DNA from: Buchananella felis
Lineage (GTDB): Bacteria; Actinomycetota; Actinomycetes; Actinomycetales; Actinomycetaceae
Length of the DNA: 64,000 nucleotides
Assembly: GCF_041380015.1 (NCBI RefSeq)
Contig: NZ_CP159978.1
Strand: one strand, 5' to 3'
Made by a program: the position numbers and the translations under genes. Numbering within the stretch: position 1 is the first letter of the stretch; every line of letters starts with the position of its first letter. The notes beneath the pieces are model-generated. The model was not told where the DNA came from. It searched no databases and was given only the letters and a program-made list of their open reading frames with translations. Positions 1 to 9,048 of this stretch are shown here, in pieces.

Positions 1-323
1 ACGAGATGCGCGCACACTTCGACCGCCGCCGTCAGCTCATGGTGAAGCTGCTCTCCGAGATCAACGGCTTCCAGGTGCCCGTGCCTCGCGGCGCGTTCTA
101 CGCCTACCCGAGCGTGGAGGGCCTGATGGGCACCCAGATTCGTGGCCGCGACATCAACTCCTCTGCGGACCTGGCCACCGCCATCCTCGAGGAGGTCGAG
201 GTGGCTGCGGTTCCCGGCGAGGCCTTTGGCCCCTCCGGCTTCCTGCGCTTCTCCTACGCGACCTCCGACGCCGCCATCGAGGAAGGCATCGGGCGCATCA
301 AGGAGCTCATCAACAACGGCTGA
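1..323 (+). CDS. Pyridoxal-phosphate aminotransferase, C-terminal part (5' end outside window)
   Basis: Only the last ~106 residues are present; the gene enters from the left edge of the window. The sequence has the look of the small C-terminal domain of class I/II (AspC-like) aminotransferases: a GAFYAYPS segment followed by VAAVPGEAFGPSGFLRFSYA, where the final FSYA segment contains the position of the substrate-carboxylate-binding Arg (here LRFSYA). These enzymes move an amino group between an amino acid and a 2-oxoacid in the cytoplasm. The exact substrate cannot be read from this fragment; aspartate aminotransferase is the likeliest label. It is followed at once by a strong terminator and faces the convergent prs gene. 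Confidence 0.8.
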   Translation, partial: EMRAHFDRRRQLMVKLLSEINGFQVPVPRGAFYAYPSVEGLMGTQIRGRDINSSADLATAILEEVEVAAVPGEAFGPSGFLRFSYATSDAAIEEGIGRIKELINNG

Positions 324-335
324 TCCCGGTACGCC

Positions 336-381
336 AAAGAGCGGGTGGCCCCTGGGATTTCCCAGGGGCCACCCGCTCTTT
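336..381. terminator. Bidirectional terminator between aminotransferase and prs
   Basis: A near-perfect ~20-bp stem (AGAGCGGGTGGCCCCTGGGA and its complement) closes on a TTT loop, with an A-run on the left and a T-run on the right. It can therefore terminate both the plus-strand aminotransferase and the minus-strand prs. Confidence 0.85.
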
Positions 382-433
382 CCCCTCGCTCACCGCGCCG
401 CACGCGGCGCAGCCCGGTTGGGCACTAGGGGGC

Positions 434-1414
434 TCAGTGCGTGTCGTCGAACAGCGAGGCCACGGAGCCGTCGTCGAACACCTCGCGGATGGCGCGGGCC
501 AGCAGCGGGGCGATCGAGAGCACGGTCAGGCCCGGGAAGCGCTTCTCCGCCGGCAGCGGCAGGGTGTCGGTGATGATGACCTCGCGCGCGCCGGACTCGG
601 CCAGGCGCTGGCAGGCCGGGTCGCTCAGCACGCCGTGGGTGGCGGCGATCAGAACGTCGGCGGCGCCGGCGTCCTTCAGCACGCGCACCGCGCCGGCGAT
701 CGTGCCGCCGGTGTCGATCAGGTCGTCCACCAGCACGCAGGTACGGCCCTCCACGTCACCCACCACGCGGTTAGAGACCGCCTGGTTCGGGCGCGTGGTG
801 TCGCGGGTCTTGTGCACGAACGCCAGCGGGCCACCGCCCAGGCGGGCCGCCCACTGCTCGGCCACGCGGATGCGGCCGGCGTCCGGGGAGACCACCGTGA
901 TGTTGGAGGTGTCCACGCGGGAGCGCACGTACTCGGTCAGCACGGGCATGGCCCACAGGTGGTCCACCGGGCCGTCGAAGAAGCCCTGCGCCTGGGAGGC
1001 GTGCAGGTCCACGCTCATCAGGCGCTCGGCGCCGGCGGTCTTAAACAGGTCGGCCATCAGGCGAGCGGAGATGGGCTCGCGGCCCTGGTGCTTCTTGTCC
1101 TGGCGCGCATACGGGTAGAACGGCATCACAACGGTGATGCGCTTGGCGGAGGCGCGCTTGAGGGCGTCCACCATGATCAGCTGCTCCATCACCCACTGGT
1201 TGATCGGGGTGGTGTGGGACTGCAGCACAAAGACGTCGCAGCCGCGCACAGACTCGTTGAAGCGGACGTAAATCTCACCGTTGGCAAAGTCGTAGCTGGT
1301 GGTGGGCAGGATCTCAATGCCCAGCTCGTCTGCCACCGCCTGCGCGAGCTCGGGGTGTGCCCGTCCCGTAACTAGTACCAGTCGCTTTTCTCCGGAGGTG
1401 ATGATCCCGGTCAT
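434..1414 (-). CDS. prs: Ribose-phosphate diphosphokinase (PRPP synthetase)
   Basis: Cytoplasmic enzyme making 5-phosphoribosyl 1-diphosphate from ribose 5-phosphate and ATP for purine, pyrimidine, His and Trp synthesis. The 326-residue protein is full length. It has the N-terminal FANGEIYVRFNESVRG segment, the ATP-binding MPFYPYARQDKKHQGREPIS segment (~residues 101-120), VDLHASQAQGFF with the metal-binding His, and the C-terminal PRPP loop CVLVDDLIDTGGTIAGA (~225-240). A tRNA-Gln gene lies ~210 bases upstream on the same strand, an arrangement common in Actinobacteria. The start ATG at 1414 gives the expected N-terminus. The C-terminus faces the shared terminator at 336-381. Confidence 0.96.
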   Translation of the reverse strand: MTGIITSGEKRLVLVTGRAHPELAQAVADELGIEILPTTSYDFANGEIYVRFNESVRGCDVFVLQSHTTPINQWVMEQLIMVDALKRASAKRITVVMPFYPYARQDKKHQGREPISARLMADLFKTAGAERLMSVDLHASQAQGFFDGPVDHLWAMPVLTEYVRSRVDTSNITVVSPDAGRIRVAEQWAARLGGGPLAFVHKTRDTTRPNQAVSNRVVGDVEGRTCVLVDDLIDTGGTIAGAVRVLKDAGAADVLIAATHGVLSDPACQRLAESGAREVIITDTLPLPAEKRFPGLTVLSIAPLLARAIREVFDDGSVASLFDDTH

Positions 1415-1627
1415 TCCCTAGCCTTCCACGGTGGGCGCGCCGAACCGTCGGTGGCTGCGGCGGCGGATTGAGGTACTGGGCCATTCTAGCCGTCCACAGG
1501 CAGTGGTTGTACGCCTCAGGTCCGCCCCATCTTGTGGTAGCGGCGACATCTGCGGGCCCGGAACGGAAAGGGGCGGGGGCCGCCGCGCGACTCCCCGCCC
1601 TAACCGGCGCTGAGGCGCCGCAATCCG

Positions 1628-1699
1628 CTCCGCCCTTAGGATTCGAACCCAAACCGCAAGGCACCAAAAACCTGCGTGCTGCCATTACACCAGGGCGGA
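1628..1699 (-). tRNA. tRNA-Gln (anticodon TTG)
   Basis: Read on the minus strand, the 72-nt cloverleaf has acceptor arms TCCGCCC/GGGCGGA, a short D arm (GTG...CAC), anticodon loop TTTTGGT with anticodon TTG, T-stem TTGGG/CCTAA around loop TTCGAAT, and discriminator G. One mismatch sits at the base of the anticodon stem. No CCA is encoded. Its position before prs agrees with the usual actinobacterial order. Confidence 0.9.
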
Positions 1700-1782
1700 C
1701 TTGCCCGCTCGGCCACAACTGACACTCCACCGGCCGGAAACGGGCAGTGAACATTGTGCCATCTTCCGGGCAAAATGGAGAC

Positions 1783-2412
1783 ATGGAACCTACCCGCCGC
1801 ACCCGCATGAGCGGGGTACAGCGCCGCGAGCAGCTGCTAGCTGTTGGCCGTGAAGTGATCGCCGAGAAGGGCTACGAGGCCGCCAGCGTCGAGGAGATCG
1901 CCGCGCGCGCCGGGGTTTCCAAGCCGGTCATTTACGAGCACTTTGGCGGCAAGGAGGGCCTCTACGCGGTGGTGGTGGACCGCGAGGTGCAGGCGTTCAC
2001 CTCCGCGATCCGCGATTCCCTGGCGGCGGGCGGCAACCTGCGGGAGATGGTGGAGCGCACCGTCTACACGCTGATGACCTACATCGAGGAATCCACCGAC
2101 GGTTTTCGCATCCTGGTGCGCGATTCCCCGACGGCCTTCACCTCCAGTTCCTCCTCCGTGATGGGCGAGGTGGCCGGCGCCGTGGAGGACCTGCTGGCCG
2201 AGGCCTTCGCCCGCCGCAACTTCCCCACCGACGTCGCCCCGCTCTACGCCCAGATGCTGGTTGGCCTCTACGGCCTTACCGGCCAGTACTGGCTCGAGGA
2301 CGACTCCCGCACCAAGGACGAGGTTGCCACCCACCTGGTCAACCTGGTGTGGAACGGCCTTCGGGGACTTGACCCGCACCCGCGCCTGCTGACCATTTCC
2401 GCCGAGCAGTAG
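1783..2412 (+). CDS. TetR/AcrR-family transcriptional regulator
   Basis: About 209 residues. The N-terminal helix-turn-helix is typical of TetR: RREQLLAVGREVIAEKGYEA, then VEEIAARAGVSKPVIYEHFGGKEGLYAVVV. The remaining ~140 helical residues form the ligand/dimer domain, which has no sequence feature that names a ligand. The start is uncertain: ATG at 1783 has a purine-rich GGAG only two bases away, and GTG at 1747 or ATG at 1807 are alternatives. Its divergent neighbour is the tRNA-Gln/prs unit and its downstream neighbour is a surface protease, but nothing seen ties it to either. Confidence 0.88.
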   Translation: MEPTRRTRMSGVQRREQLLAVGREVIAEKGYEAASVEEIAARAGVSKPVIYEHFGGKEGLYAVVVDREVQAFTSAIRDSLAAGGNLREMVERTVYTLMTYIEESTDGFRILVRDSPTAFTSSSSSVMGEVAGAVEDLLAEAFARRNFPTDVAPLYAQMLVGLYGLTGQYWLEDDSRTKDEVATHLVNLVWNGLRGLDPHPRLLTISAEQ

Positions 2413-2438
2413 GAAAAGGCCCCACCGGCCCCTAACGG

Positions 2439-2544
2439 CACCGGCCGCATCGATCAAGGCGGCCGGGCGGAACGTCGTACCCACGTTGGCCGACGCCGCC
2501 CACCGGCCGCACCGATCAAGGCAACCGGGCGGAACGTCGTACCC
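2439..2544. repeat. Direct repeat, two ~44-bp copies
   Basis: Copies at 2439-2482 and 2501-2544 differ at only a few positions. Each runs from CACCGGCCGC through GATCAAGG to CGGAACGTCGTACCC. They lie in the gap between the TetR gene and the subtilase. Each copy ends in the GGCGGAACGTCGTACC motif, related to the interspersed GACGTTGCC-type motif found elsewhere in the window. Confidence 0.8.
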
Positions 2545-2703
2545 CAGGCGCCCCACCTATAAACGCCGCCAATATCACACTATTGCGTCCCGCCGCATGT
2601 GGGAACTTCTCCCTGTGTAAAGGACAATTCTTCAGACAACTTCCCAGCACCGGAGCTAGGGAGGCGAATGCCGGAAGATCCTTTAAATCGATAAGGAAAC
2701 ACC

Positions 2704-5700
2704 ATGACAAAGGCCCGCTCACGCTGGAACGCCTTGGTTGCTGCCCTTGCCGGTAGCGCCCTGGTGGCGCTAGGCGCCCAACCAGCGGTCGCCACACCGT
2801 ACGAAAACCCCACTCCCCCAGCAGTCGCTGAGGACGGCACGGACGCGGACTACAACACCGCGGAAGACCTCATCGACTACACCTCCCAGGAGCCAGGCAC
2901 CTACTTCGTCAGGCTCCGCACCGAAAACACCGCTACCCGCGCCTTCGCCGCCGCGCACGGCCTGGAGGGCGAGGAGGCAGAGCGAGTAATTGAGCAAGTC
3001 GCGCAAGACACCCGCGACGAAATCGAGGCGAAGATCGACCAGATCACCGAGCTGGTCCCCGAAGCCGAGGAAGTATTCCAGCTCACCAACTCCGTGCCCG
3101 GCGTGGCCCTGGACGCCACCGGCGAGCAGCTCGCCGCCCTGGCAAACCACCCGCAGGTGGCCGGCATCGAGCCCATCCGCAAGGTCTACCCGATGAACGG
3201 CGCCACCACGGCCTCCACCCACGCCGACCTGGCCTGGACCGCCGGCAAGCTCGGCGAGGGCGCCCTGGTAGCGGTCGTGGACTCCGGCATCGACTACACC
3301 CACAAGACCTTCGGCGGCGACGGCAACTACGAGCAATACCGGACCGACCAGGCCCGCAAGAACAACGCCGACTCCGCCGACTACCCCTCCGCCGTGGTAA
3401 TCGGCGGCCGCGACTTCGCCGGCGACGGCGCCCCCATCAGCGGCCAGAACCACCACGACAACAACCCGCTCGACGCGGCCCCGGCCGTGGTCTGTCCGAA
3501 CGCCGCCCACCCCTCCGGTGGTCACGGCACCCACGTGGCCGCCACCATCGCCGGACGCGGCGTGAACGCCGACGGCTCCACCTTCACCGGCGACTACGCC
3601 ACCCTCACCCCGGACCAGCTCGCCAAGATGAAGACCCCGCCGGGCATGGCCCCCAAGGCGCGCCTGCTGTCCCTGCGCATCTTCGGCTGCTCCGGCGGTG
3701 GCTACTCCGAGCCCGCCCTCGACTGGCTGCTCGCCCCCGAGCGCGCCACCGAAGGCACCTTCCCCGACGTGGTCAACATGTCCCTGGGCTCCCCGTGGGC
3801 CCCGCACGACGACATCGGGCGCGTCCAGGTTCGTCAGCTCACCGAGCGCGGCGCCCTGGTGGTGGTCTCCGCCGGCAACGACGGCAACCACGCCGACATC
3901 GGCGGCTTCCCGGCCGGCTCGCCCTACACCCTGACCGTCGGCGCCACCCGCTACGACAACGGCGACTGGCCCCAGCTGCAGGGCAACACCGACTGGGAAG
4001 AGGCCCGCGCCAAGCGCGATATGCGCGTCACCTTCTTCACTTCCCGCGGTAAGCACGGCAGCCACGGCATCATCAAGCCCGACGTGGCCGCCCCGGGCGC
4101 CGGCATCACCTCCGCCGCCGTCGGCACCGGCGACGGCTCCGTGGCCCAGACCGGTACCTCCATGGCCGCGCCCGTCGTTGCTGGCGCCGCCGCCGTGCTG
4201 GCCGCCGCGCAGCCCACCTGGGAGCCCAAGCGCCTCAAGGCCGCCCTGATGAACTCCGCCGTCGAGATCAAGGACGGGGTGGGCAACCCCGCCAGCCCGA
4301 TCCGCGGTGGTGCGGGCCTGGTGAACATCGACGCCGCCACCAAGTCCAAGGTCATAGCCACCTCCCGCGACAACACCGACCTGGTCTCGCTCACCTTCGG
4401 CATCGTGGACGTTCCCGCCGCCGGCTGGAGCAAGACCAAGGAAGTCGTGCTGCAAAACCTCACCAACGAGGCCCAGGAGCTGGACCTCAGCTACCGGCCA
4501 GCCGTTGACATGGCGGGCGTGAACGTCACCGTCGAGCCCGCCCAGGTCACCGTGCCCGCCCCGGTAGCGGGGGGTTCCGACGGCAGCGTCACCGTCAGCG
4601 TCAAGGTGGAGGTGACCGACCCCAGCGTCATGCAGCGCCTGGGCGATGGCACCGAGGAAGACAAGCTTGACTACGTCACCCAGGAGGCCGGCTGGCTGGT
4701 GGGCACCGGCGCGCAGAACCTGCGCCTGCCCGTCCACGTAGCCCCCCGCCCCGCCAGCGACGTCACCGTCGCCAAGAAGGTGATGCTGCCCTTCGAGAAC
4801 GCCGGCGCCTCCAGCCCGGTGACCATGCAGGCCGCTCTGACCGGTGACTCGATCTCCACCGGCAGTGGTAAGGGCAAGTTCGAGAACTTCGCCATCACCA
4901 CGCGCCTGCTGGTGGAGCGCCCCGTCCAGCCCGCCTTCGCCAACTCCTCCCAGGCGGCAATGGACATTGTGCGCGTCGGTATCGCCACCAACCTCGACGA
5001 CATGATCGCGGCCGGCCAGCCCGACAACGCCTCCGTGCTGATCTCAGTCGAGACCTCCAACCCGTGGGACCGCCTGGGCACCGACTTCGGCCGCTTCCAC
5101 GTCAAGATCGACCGCACCGACGCCGCCGACAACGGCGACATCTACCACGCGGTGGTCAAGATGGGCGGCGACAAGCACACCAAGACGTTCATCCACAACA
5201 AGACGCAGGACGACGCCACCCGCCAGGCCGACCCCAAGGCGACCCTGCACCCGGTGGCCACCACCGAGCTGTTCGGTCTGCCCCAGGACAGCGACATGCC
5301 GGTGTTCGACAGCAACGTGGTCGGCATCGAGGTGCCGCTGCGGGCCCTTGGATACACCGCTGAGCAGATCAACAACCGCCAGGTGGCCTTCGGCTTCTCC
5401 GTGGCGGGCCTGACCGGGCTCGGCTCCCAGTGGGTTCCCGACGCCGGCTCCAACGGCATGCCGCCGGTGATCAACAACAACCTGGCGTTCGCCCCAGACC
5501 ACGCCCGCATTCTGGCCCCCGAGATCACGCGCGCCGGTAACTACGCCGTCCCGGTGGACGGGCTCTCCGCGCTGCCCATCCGTGCGGCCGGCCCGATCAC
5601 GAACATCCGGCTCTCCACGTTCTTCACCCGCAACCTGGCCACCAGCCGGATCCAGTCCACGCAGATCACCCGTCACATTCCCACGGTGGAAAACCCGACG

Positions 5701-7764
5701 ATGGTCACGCCGTTGGCTCCCGAGTTCGTTGACCCGGACCCGAACACGGCCGAGGGCGACAAGATCGTGATCCCGAACGTGACCGGCGTGGTCTACCGGA
5801 TCAACGACCAGATCGTCACCGGTGACTACACGGCCTTCACTCGTGGCGAGGTTGTGGTGGTGACCGCCGAGCCGGCGCACGGCTACGCGTTCACCGCCAA
5901 CTCCCCCTCCGAGTGGAGCCACGTCTACCTGGTCCCGGCCGACGTCGCCACGCCGGTCGCCCCCACCTTCGTTGACCCGGACAAGACCACTGCGGAGGGT
6001 GACAAGATCGTCATCCCGATCGTCCCCGGCGTGGTCTACCTGGTAGACGGCCAAGAGGTTTCCGGCGACGTCTACAACGTCAAGCGCGGCGAGGAGACCG
6101 TGGTGACCGCAGTGCCCAAGGGCGGCTTCGTGTTCACCCCCGGCAGCGTCACCACCTGGCGCTACACCTACGCGCCCGTTGCCCTCGAGGTGGCGCCCGA
6201 GCCGCCCAGGTTCGTGGACCCCGACCCGGCCACCGCCGACGGGGACATGCTGGTGATCCCCAGCGTTGACGGTGTCATCTACAAGATTGGCGGCACCCAG
6301 GTCACCGGTAACTACACGAGCTTCACGCGCGGCACGCCCATCGTGGTCAAGGCGGAGGCCAAGCCCGGCTACGCGCTGGACAAGGACAAGCCTGCCGAGT
6401 GGAGCTTCACCTTCCCGGTGCTGCCGAAGGTGGCTACCCCGACCGCTCCCCGGTTCGTGGACCCCAACCCGGCCACCGCCGACGGGGACATGCTGGTGAT
6501 CCCGAACGTGCCGGGCGTGGTCTACAAGATCGCCGGCCGGGAGGTTTCCGGTAACTACACGAGCTTCACGCGCGGCACGCCCATCGTGGTCAAGGCGGAG
6601 CCAAAGGCCGGCTATGTGCTGGCCCCCACCGCCCAGAAGCAGTGGAGCTTCACCTTCCCGGTGCTGCCCGTACAGCCGCCGAGCGCCTCCGCTTCCGCTT
6701 CCGCGAGCGCGAGTGTCACCGCGAGCGCGGCGCCCGGCTCGTCTGCCAGTGCGTCTGCAAAGCCGTCGGTGACCGCCACCGCTACCGCGACGCCCAAGCC
6801 GACGGCAACGCCCGAGCCGACCGCCACGGCGACCGTTCCCACCCCGCCTGGGACCGAGCCTTACTCGTTCGGGCGTCTGGCCGGTAGCTCCCGTTACGGC
6901 ACCTCCATGGAGATCGCTGCTGCGGGTACCTGGGGTGACACCGTGGTCCTGGCTAGCGGCGCCAACGCCGCCGACGCCCTGGCGGCCACTCCGCTGGCGG
7001 CTGCGCTGAAGGCCCCGGTGATTCTCACCCCGGCCGGCACGCTGGACCCGAAGACCACCGCCGCGCTCACTGCGGCAAAGGCCGCCGGCGCGGTCAAGGT
7101 CTTGTTGGTTGGTGGCTACGGCACGATCTCGCGGGGTGCCGAGCGCGCCGTGCGAGACATGGGCTTCACGGTGGAGCGCCTGCAGGGAGGCAACCGCTTC
7201 GAGACGGCCCAGAAGCTGGCCGACCGCACCCGGGACGTCTACGCGGGCCGCAACGTCAAGGTTGGCCGCGTTGTGCTGGTGGACGGCACCAACTTCGCCG
7301 ACGCCCTTGCCGGTGGTCCCGTGGCCGCTGCAGGCAACGGCGTGGTGCTGCTGACCAACGGCAAGTCGATGCCTTCCGCTGTGGCGGCTCAGGTGCGCCG
7401 CTTGGGGGCCCCGGAGGTCGTGGTCCTGGGTGGCGCGGCCGCAGCTGCGGCCGGCGACCTGGCCACTAAGCGCGTGGTGGGTGCAGACCGCTACGACACG
7501 GCCGTTCGCGCAGCCGAGCAGTTCATCCCGAACGCGAAGTCTGTGCTGGTGGCCAGCGGCGAGAGCTACCCGGACGCCCTCTCGGGTGGTGCGCTCATGG
7601 CCCAGCGGGGCGGCATCCTGCTGCTGACCCCGAAGGCGGCGCTCTCCTCCCGGGTGTCCACCTTCCTGGGTGCGCGTTCCTTCAACTGGGTTCGCGTGGC
7701 CGGCGGTGACGGGGCCGTCTCCAACCTCGTGGCCATCCAGCTGCAGGCGCTGACGCGCCCGTGA
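2704..7764 (+). CDS. Secreted S8 subtilisin-like protease with cell-wall-binding repeats
   Basis: A 1686-residue exported serine protease. A signal peptide (LVAALAGSALVALGAQPAVA, cleaved near residue 30) leads into an inhibitor-I9-like propeptide. The S8 catalytic domain follows, with Asp193 in VVDSGIDYTH, His274 in GGHGTHVAATIAG and Ser486 in GTSMAAPVVAGAAA. About 450 residues of beta-rich, Fn3-like sequence come next, then four ~75-residue repeats (residues ~1000-1320, each starting P-x-FVDP), a Ser/Ala/Thr/Pro-rich linker (~1321-1382) and three cell-wall-binding repeat 2 units to the C-terminus. The start ATG has AAGGAAAC upstream. The same wall-binding repeats end the protein at 16404, so both are likely held in the same wall polymer. 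It resembles lactocepin/C5a-peptidase-type surface proteases; the substrate is unknown. Confidence 0.95.
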   Translation: MTKARSRWNALVAALAGSALVALGAQPAVATPYENPTPPAVAEDGTDADYNTAEDLIDYTSQEPGTYFVRLRTENTATRAFAAAHGLEGEEAERVIEQVAQDTRDEIEAKIDQITELVPEAEEVFQLTNSVPGVALDATGEQLAALANHPQVAGIEPIRKVYPMNGATTASTHADLAWTAGKLGEGALVAVVDSGIDYTHKTFGGDGNYEQYRTDQARKNNADSADYPSAVVIGGRDFAGDGAPISGQNHHDNNPLDAAPAVVCPNAAHPSGGHGTHVAATIAGRGVNADGSTFTGDYATLTPDQLAKMKTPPGMAPKARLLSLRIFGCSGGGYSEPALDWLLAPERATEGTFPDVVNMSLGSPWAPHDDIGRVQVRQLTERGALVVVSAGNDGNHADIGGFPAGSPYTLTVGATRYDNGDWPQLQGNTDWEEARAKRDMRVTFFTSRGKHGSHGIIKPDVAAPGAGITSAAVGTGDGSVAQTGTSMAAPVVAGAAAVLAAAQPTWEPKRLKAALMNSAVEIKDGVGNPASPIRGGAGLVNIDAATKSKVIATSRDNTDLVSLTFGIVDVPAAGWSKTKEVVLQNLTNEAQELDLSYRPAVDMAGVNVTVEPAQVTVPAPVAGGSDGSVTVSVKVEVTDPSVMQRLGDGTEEDKLDYVTQEAGWLVGTGAQNLRLPVHVAPRPASDVTVAKKVMLPFENAGASSPVTMQAALTGDSISTGSGKGKFENFAITTRLLVERPVQPAFANSSQAAMDIVRVGIATNLDDMIAAGQPDNASVLISVETSNPWDRLGTDFGRFHVKIDRTDAADNGDIYHAVVKMGGDKHTKTFIHNKTQDDATRQADPKATLHPVATTELFGLPQDSDMPVFDSNVVGIEVPLRALGYTAEQINNRQVAFGFSVAGLTGLGSQWVPDAGSNGMPPVINNNLAFAPDHARILAPEITRAGNYAVPVDGLSALPIRAAGPITNIRLSTFFTRNLATSRIQSTQITRHIPTVENPTMVTPLAPEFVDPDPNTAEGDKIVIPNVTGVVYRINDQIVTGDYTAFTRGEVVVVTAEPAHGYAFTANSPSEWSHVYLVPADVATPVAPTFVDPDKTTAEGDKIVIPIVPGVVYLVDGQEVSGDVYNVKRGEETVVTAVPKGGFVFTPGSVTTWRYTYAPVALEVAPEPPRFVDPDPATADGDMLVIPSVDGVIYKIGGTQVTGNYTSFTRGTPIVVKAEAKPGYALDKDKPAEWSFTFPVLPKVATPTAPRFVDPNPATADGDMLVIPNVPGVVYKIAGREVSGNYTSFTRGTPIVVKAEPKAGYVLAPTAQKQWSFTFPVLPVQPPSASASASASASVTASAAPGSSASASAKPSVTATATATPKPTATPEPTATATVPTPPGTEPYSFGRLAGSSRYGTSMEIAAAGTWGDTVVLASGANAADALAATPLAAALKAPVILTPAGTLDPKTTAALTAAKAAGAVKVLLVGGYGTISRGAERAVRDMGFTVERLQGGNRFETAQKLADRTRDVYAGRNVKVGRVVLVDGTNFADALAGGPVAAAGNGVVLLTNGKSMPSAVAAQVRRLGAPEVVVLGGAAAAAAGDLATKRVVGADRYDTAVRAAEQFIPNAKSVLVASGESYPDALSGGALMAQRGGILLLTPKAALSSRVSTFLGARSFNWVRVAGGDGAVSNLVAIQLQALTRP

Positions 7765-7781
7765 GCTAGACGGTAAACCGC

Positions 7782-7821
7782 GGCGGGGGCGGGCTGTTTT
7801 CCTAACAGCCCGCCCCCCGCC
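7782..7821. terminator. Terminator of the subtilase gene
   Basis: Inverted repeat GGCGGGGGCGGGCTGTT with its complement around TTCC, 17 bases after the stop codon. It is GC-rich with a short CTTTG tail. Confidence 0.8.
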
Positions 7822-7830
7822 TTTGCTCGC

Positions 7831-7913
7831 GCCGGAACTTGTCCACTGACGCCGAAACTTGTCCTTGGAGGGGCCACTATCGACAAGGCTCGGCGCGCAT
7901 TGACAGGTTTCGG
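7831..7913. repeat. Palindromic 20-bp-register array, core CCGAAACTTGTC (4 units)
   Basis: Two direct units GCCGGAACTTGTC and GCCGAAACTTGTC start at 7831 and 7851. Two inverted units, GACAAGGCTCGG at 7882 and GACAGGTTTCGG at 7902, follow. Spacing is exactly 20 bp in both arms. It lies directly after the subtilase terminator and next to the CTCGACGTT array. No coding sense was found here. Confidence 0.75.
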
Positions 7914-7952
7914 TGGGATTGGGGGCCGGGGACGTCTCGGCGCGCATCGCAA

Positions 7953-8062
7953 CTCGACGTTCGAGTGCTCAACTCGACGTTCGAGTGCTCAACTCGACGT
8001 TCGCAACCAAGCTAACGTCGAGATCCACCGCCAAACGTCGAGATCCACCGCCAAACGTCGAG
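7953..8062. repeat. Palindromic 20-bp-register array, core CTCGACGTT (3 direct + 3 inverted units)
   Basis: CTCGACGTT begins at 7953, 7973 and 7993. Its complement AACGTCGAG begins at 8014, 8034 and 8054. Every step is exactly 20 bp. The 11 bases between cores are identical within an arm and differ between arms. The same core makes the much larger array at 40561-41153. The array ends ~45 bp before the stop codon of the transglycosylase gene. Confidence 0.85.
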
Positions 8063-8106
8063 ATTGGATCCAGGGCTGGGCCGAGGCGCGCGCCAGTTCG
8101 GGGGCC

Positions 8107-9048
8107 TCAGCGCCCGGACGGGCTCTTGTCGGCCAGCTGCTGGGCGGCGTCGGCGACGCGGTTGTTGTACTCGGCGGAGTCGTTGTAGGCCTTCACCGCC
8201 GCGATCCAGTTCTCCGCCACGGAGAGGTCGCGGCCGGCCGAGCACAGGTACCGGGCGGCCGCCAGGGCAGCGTCGTCCAGCTGGTCGGGGCTGGCCACAC
8301 CGTCGGCGTTGCCGTCGCTGGCGTAGCTGGCCCACGTGCCGGGCAGGAACTGCATGGGGCCCACAGCACGGTCCCACTGCGGGTCGCCGTCCACGCGGCC
8401 GCCGTCGGTGTCGGGGATGCGCGCCAGGCTCTGTCCGGCCTCCTCCTGCCCGCGCAGCTGCACGCCCCGGATGCCGGGCTTGACCTCGCCGCTCGCGGTG
8501 AGCTTGGCACCGTTCAGGCTGCCGTGCTCGCTTTCCACCTGCCCGATCGCGGCCAGCGTGTTCCAGCCCAGGCGGCACGCCGGCTGCGTCTGCTCCAGGT
8601 GGATCGCCGCGCCGGCGTAGGCGGCCAGCGCGCGCTCGGGGACGCCGGTGGCCCGCGCGGTCTGACGCAGCCACTTGGCGTCCACCAGTTCTGTCAGCGC
8701 CCGTTGCGGGCCCGCCTGCGCACTCGCCGCCTCGGTGGTCGACGTTCCGCCCGCCGCCCCGCTAGCCGCGCCGCCGCCAGTAGCGACCGAAGCGCTGGCC
8801 CCGGTGGCGGCTGAAGTGGCCGCCGCGGCCGGGGCGGCCGTGGTGGGCAGGACCGTGGTGGGCGCCGTCGGAACGCCCGTGGGCAGGACGGTGGGCCGCA
8901 CCGCATCCGCCACAGAACCCGCCGCAGCGGCATCCTGCTCGCCGTTCCCCTGGGAGGCCAGGATCCCGGCGCCGGCCAGGGCGGCCACGGCCAGGGCGGC
9001 GGCGCTCACGGTCCCCACGGAGAGCCAGAGCTGCTTGATCTCGTTCAC
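8107..9048 (-). CDS. Secreted lytic murein transglycosylase (SLT/MltB-like), last gene of the anchored-repeat ABC operon
   Basis: A 313-residue protein with an N-terminal membrane/signal segment (SVGTVSAAALAVAALAGAGILA), an Ala/Thr/Ser-rich linker (~residues 35-125) and a C-terminal lytic transglycosylase domain. AAIGQVESEHGSLNG holds the likely catalytic Glu, DRAVGPMQFLPGTWASYASD is the conserved substrate-groove motif, and a DGNADGVASPDQLDDAALA segment follows. Such enzymes cleave the glycan strand between MurNAc and GlcNAc. The start ATG overlaps the permease stop by four bases, so translation is coupled to the transporter. This suggests local wall opening for the repeat proteins, which is inference. 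Confidence 0.88.
   Translation of the reverse strand: MNEIKQLWLSVGTVSAAALAVAALAGAGILASQGNGEQDAAAAGSVADAVRPTVLPTGVPTAPTTVLPTTAAPAAAATSAATGASASVATGGGAASGAAGGTSTTEAASAQAGPQRALTELVDAKWLRQTARATGVPERALAAYAGAAIHLEQTQPACRLGWNTLAAIGQVESEHGSLNGAKLTASGEVKPGIRGVQLRGQEEAGQSLARIPDTDGGRVDGDPQWDRAVGPMQFLPGTWASYASDGNADGVASPDQLDDAALAAARYLCSAGRDLSVAENWIAAVKAYNDSAEYNNRVADAAQQLADKSPSGR

Noticed and set aside
2770..4737. 655-residue minus-strand open frame opposite the subtilase (and similar very long frames opposite ispE, metG and pckG)
   Set aside because: Gly/His/Val-rich shadow translation of a high-GC gene; no family motifs or start signals.
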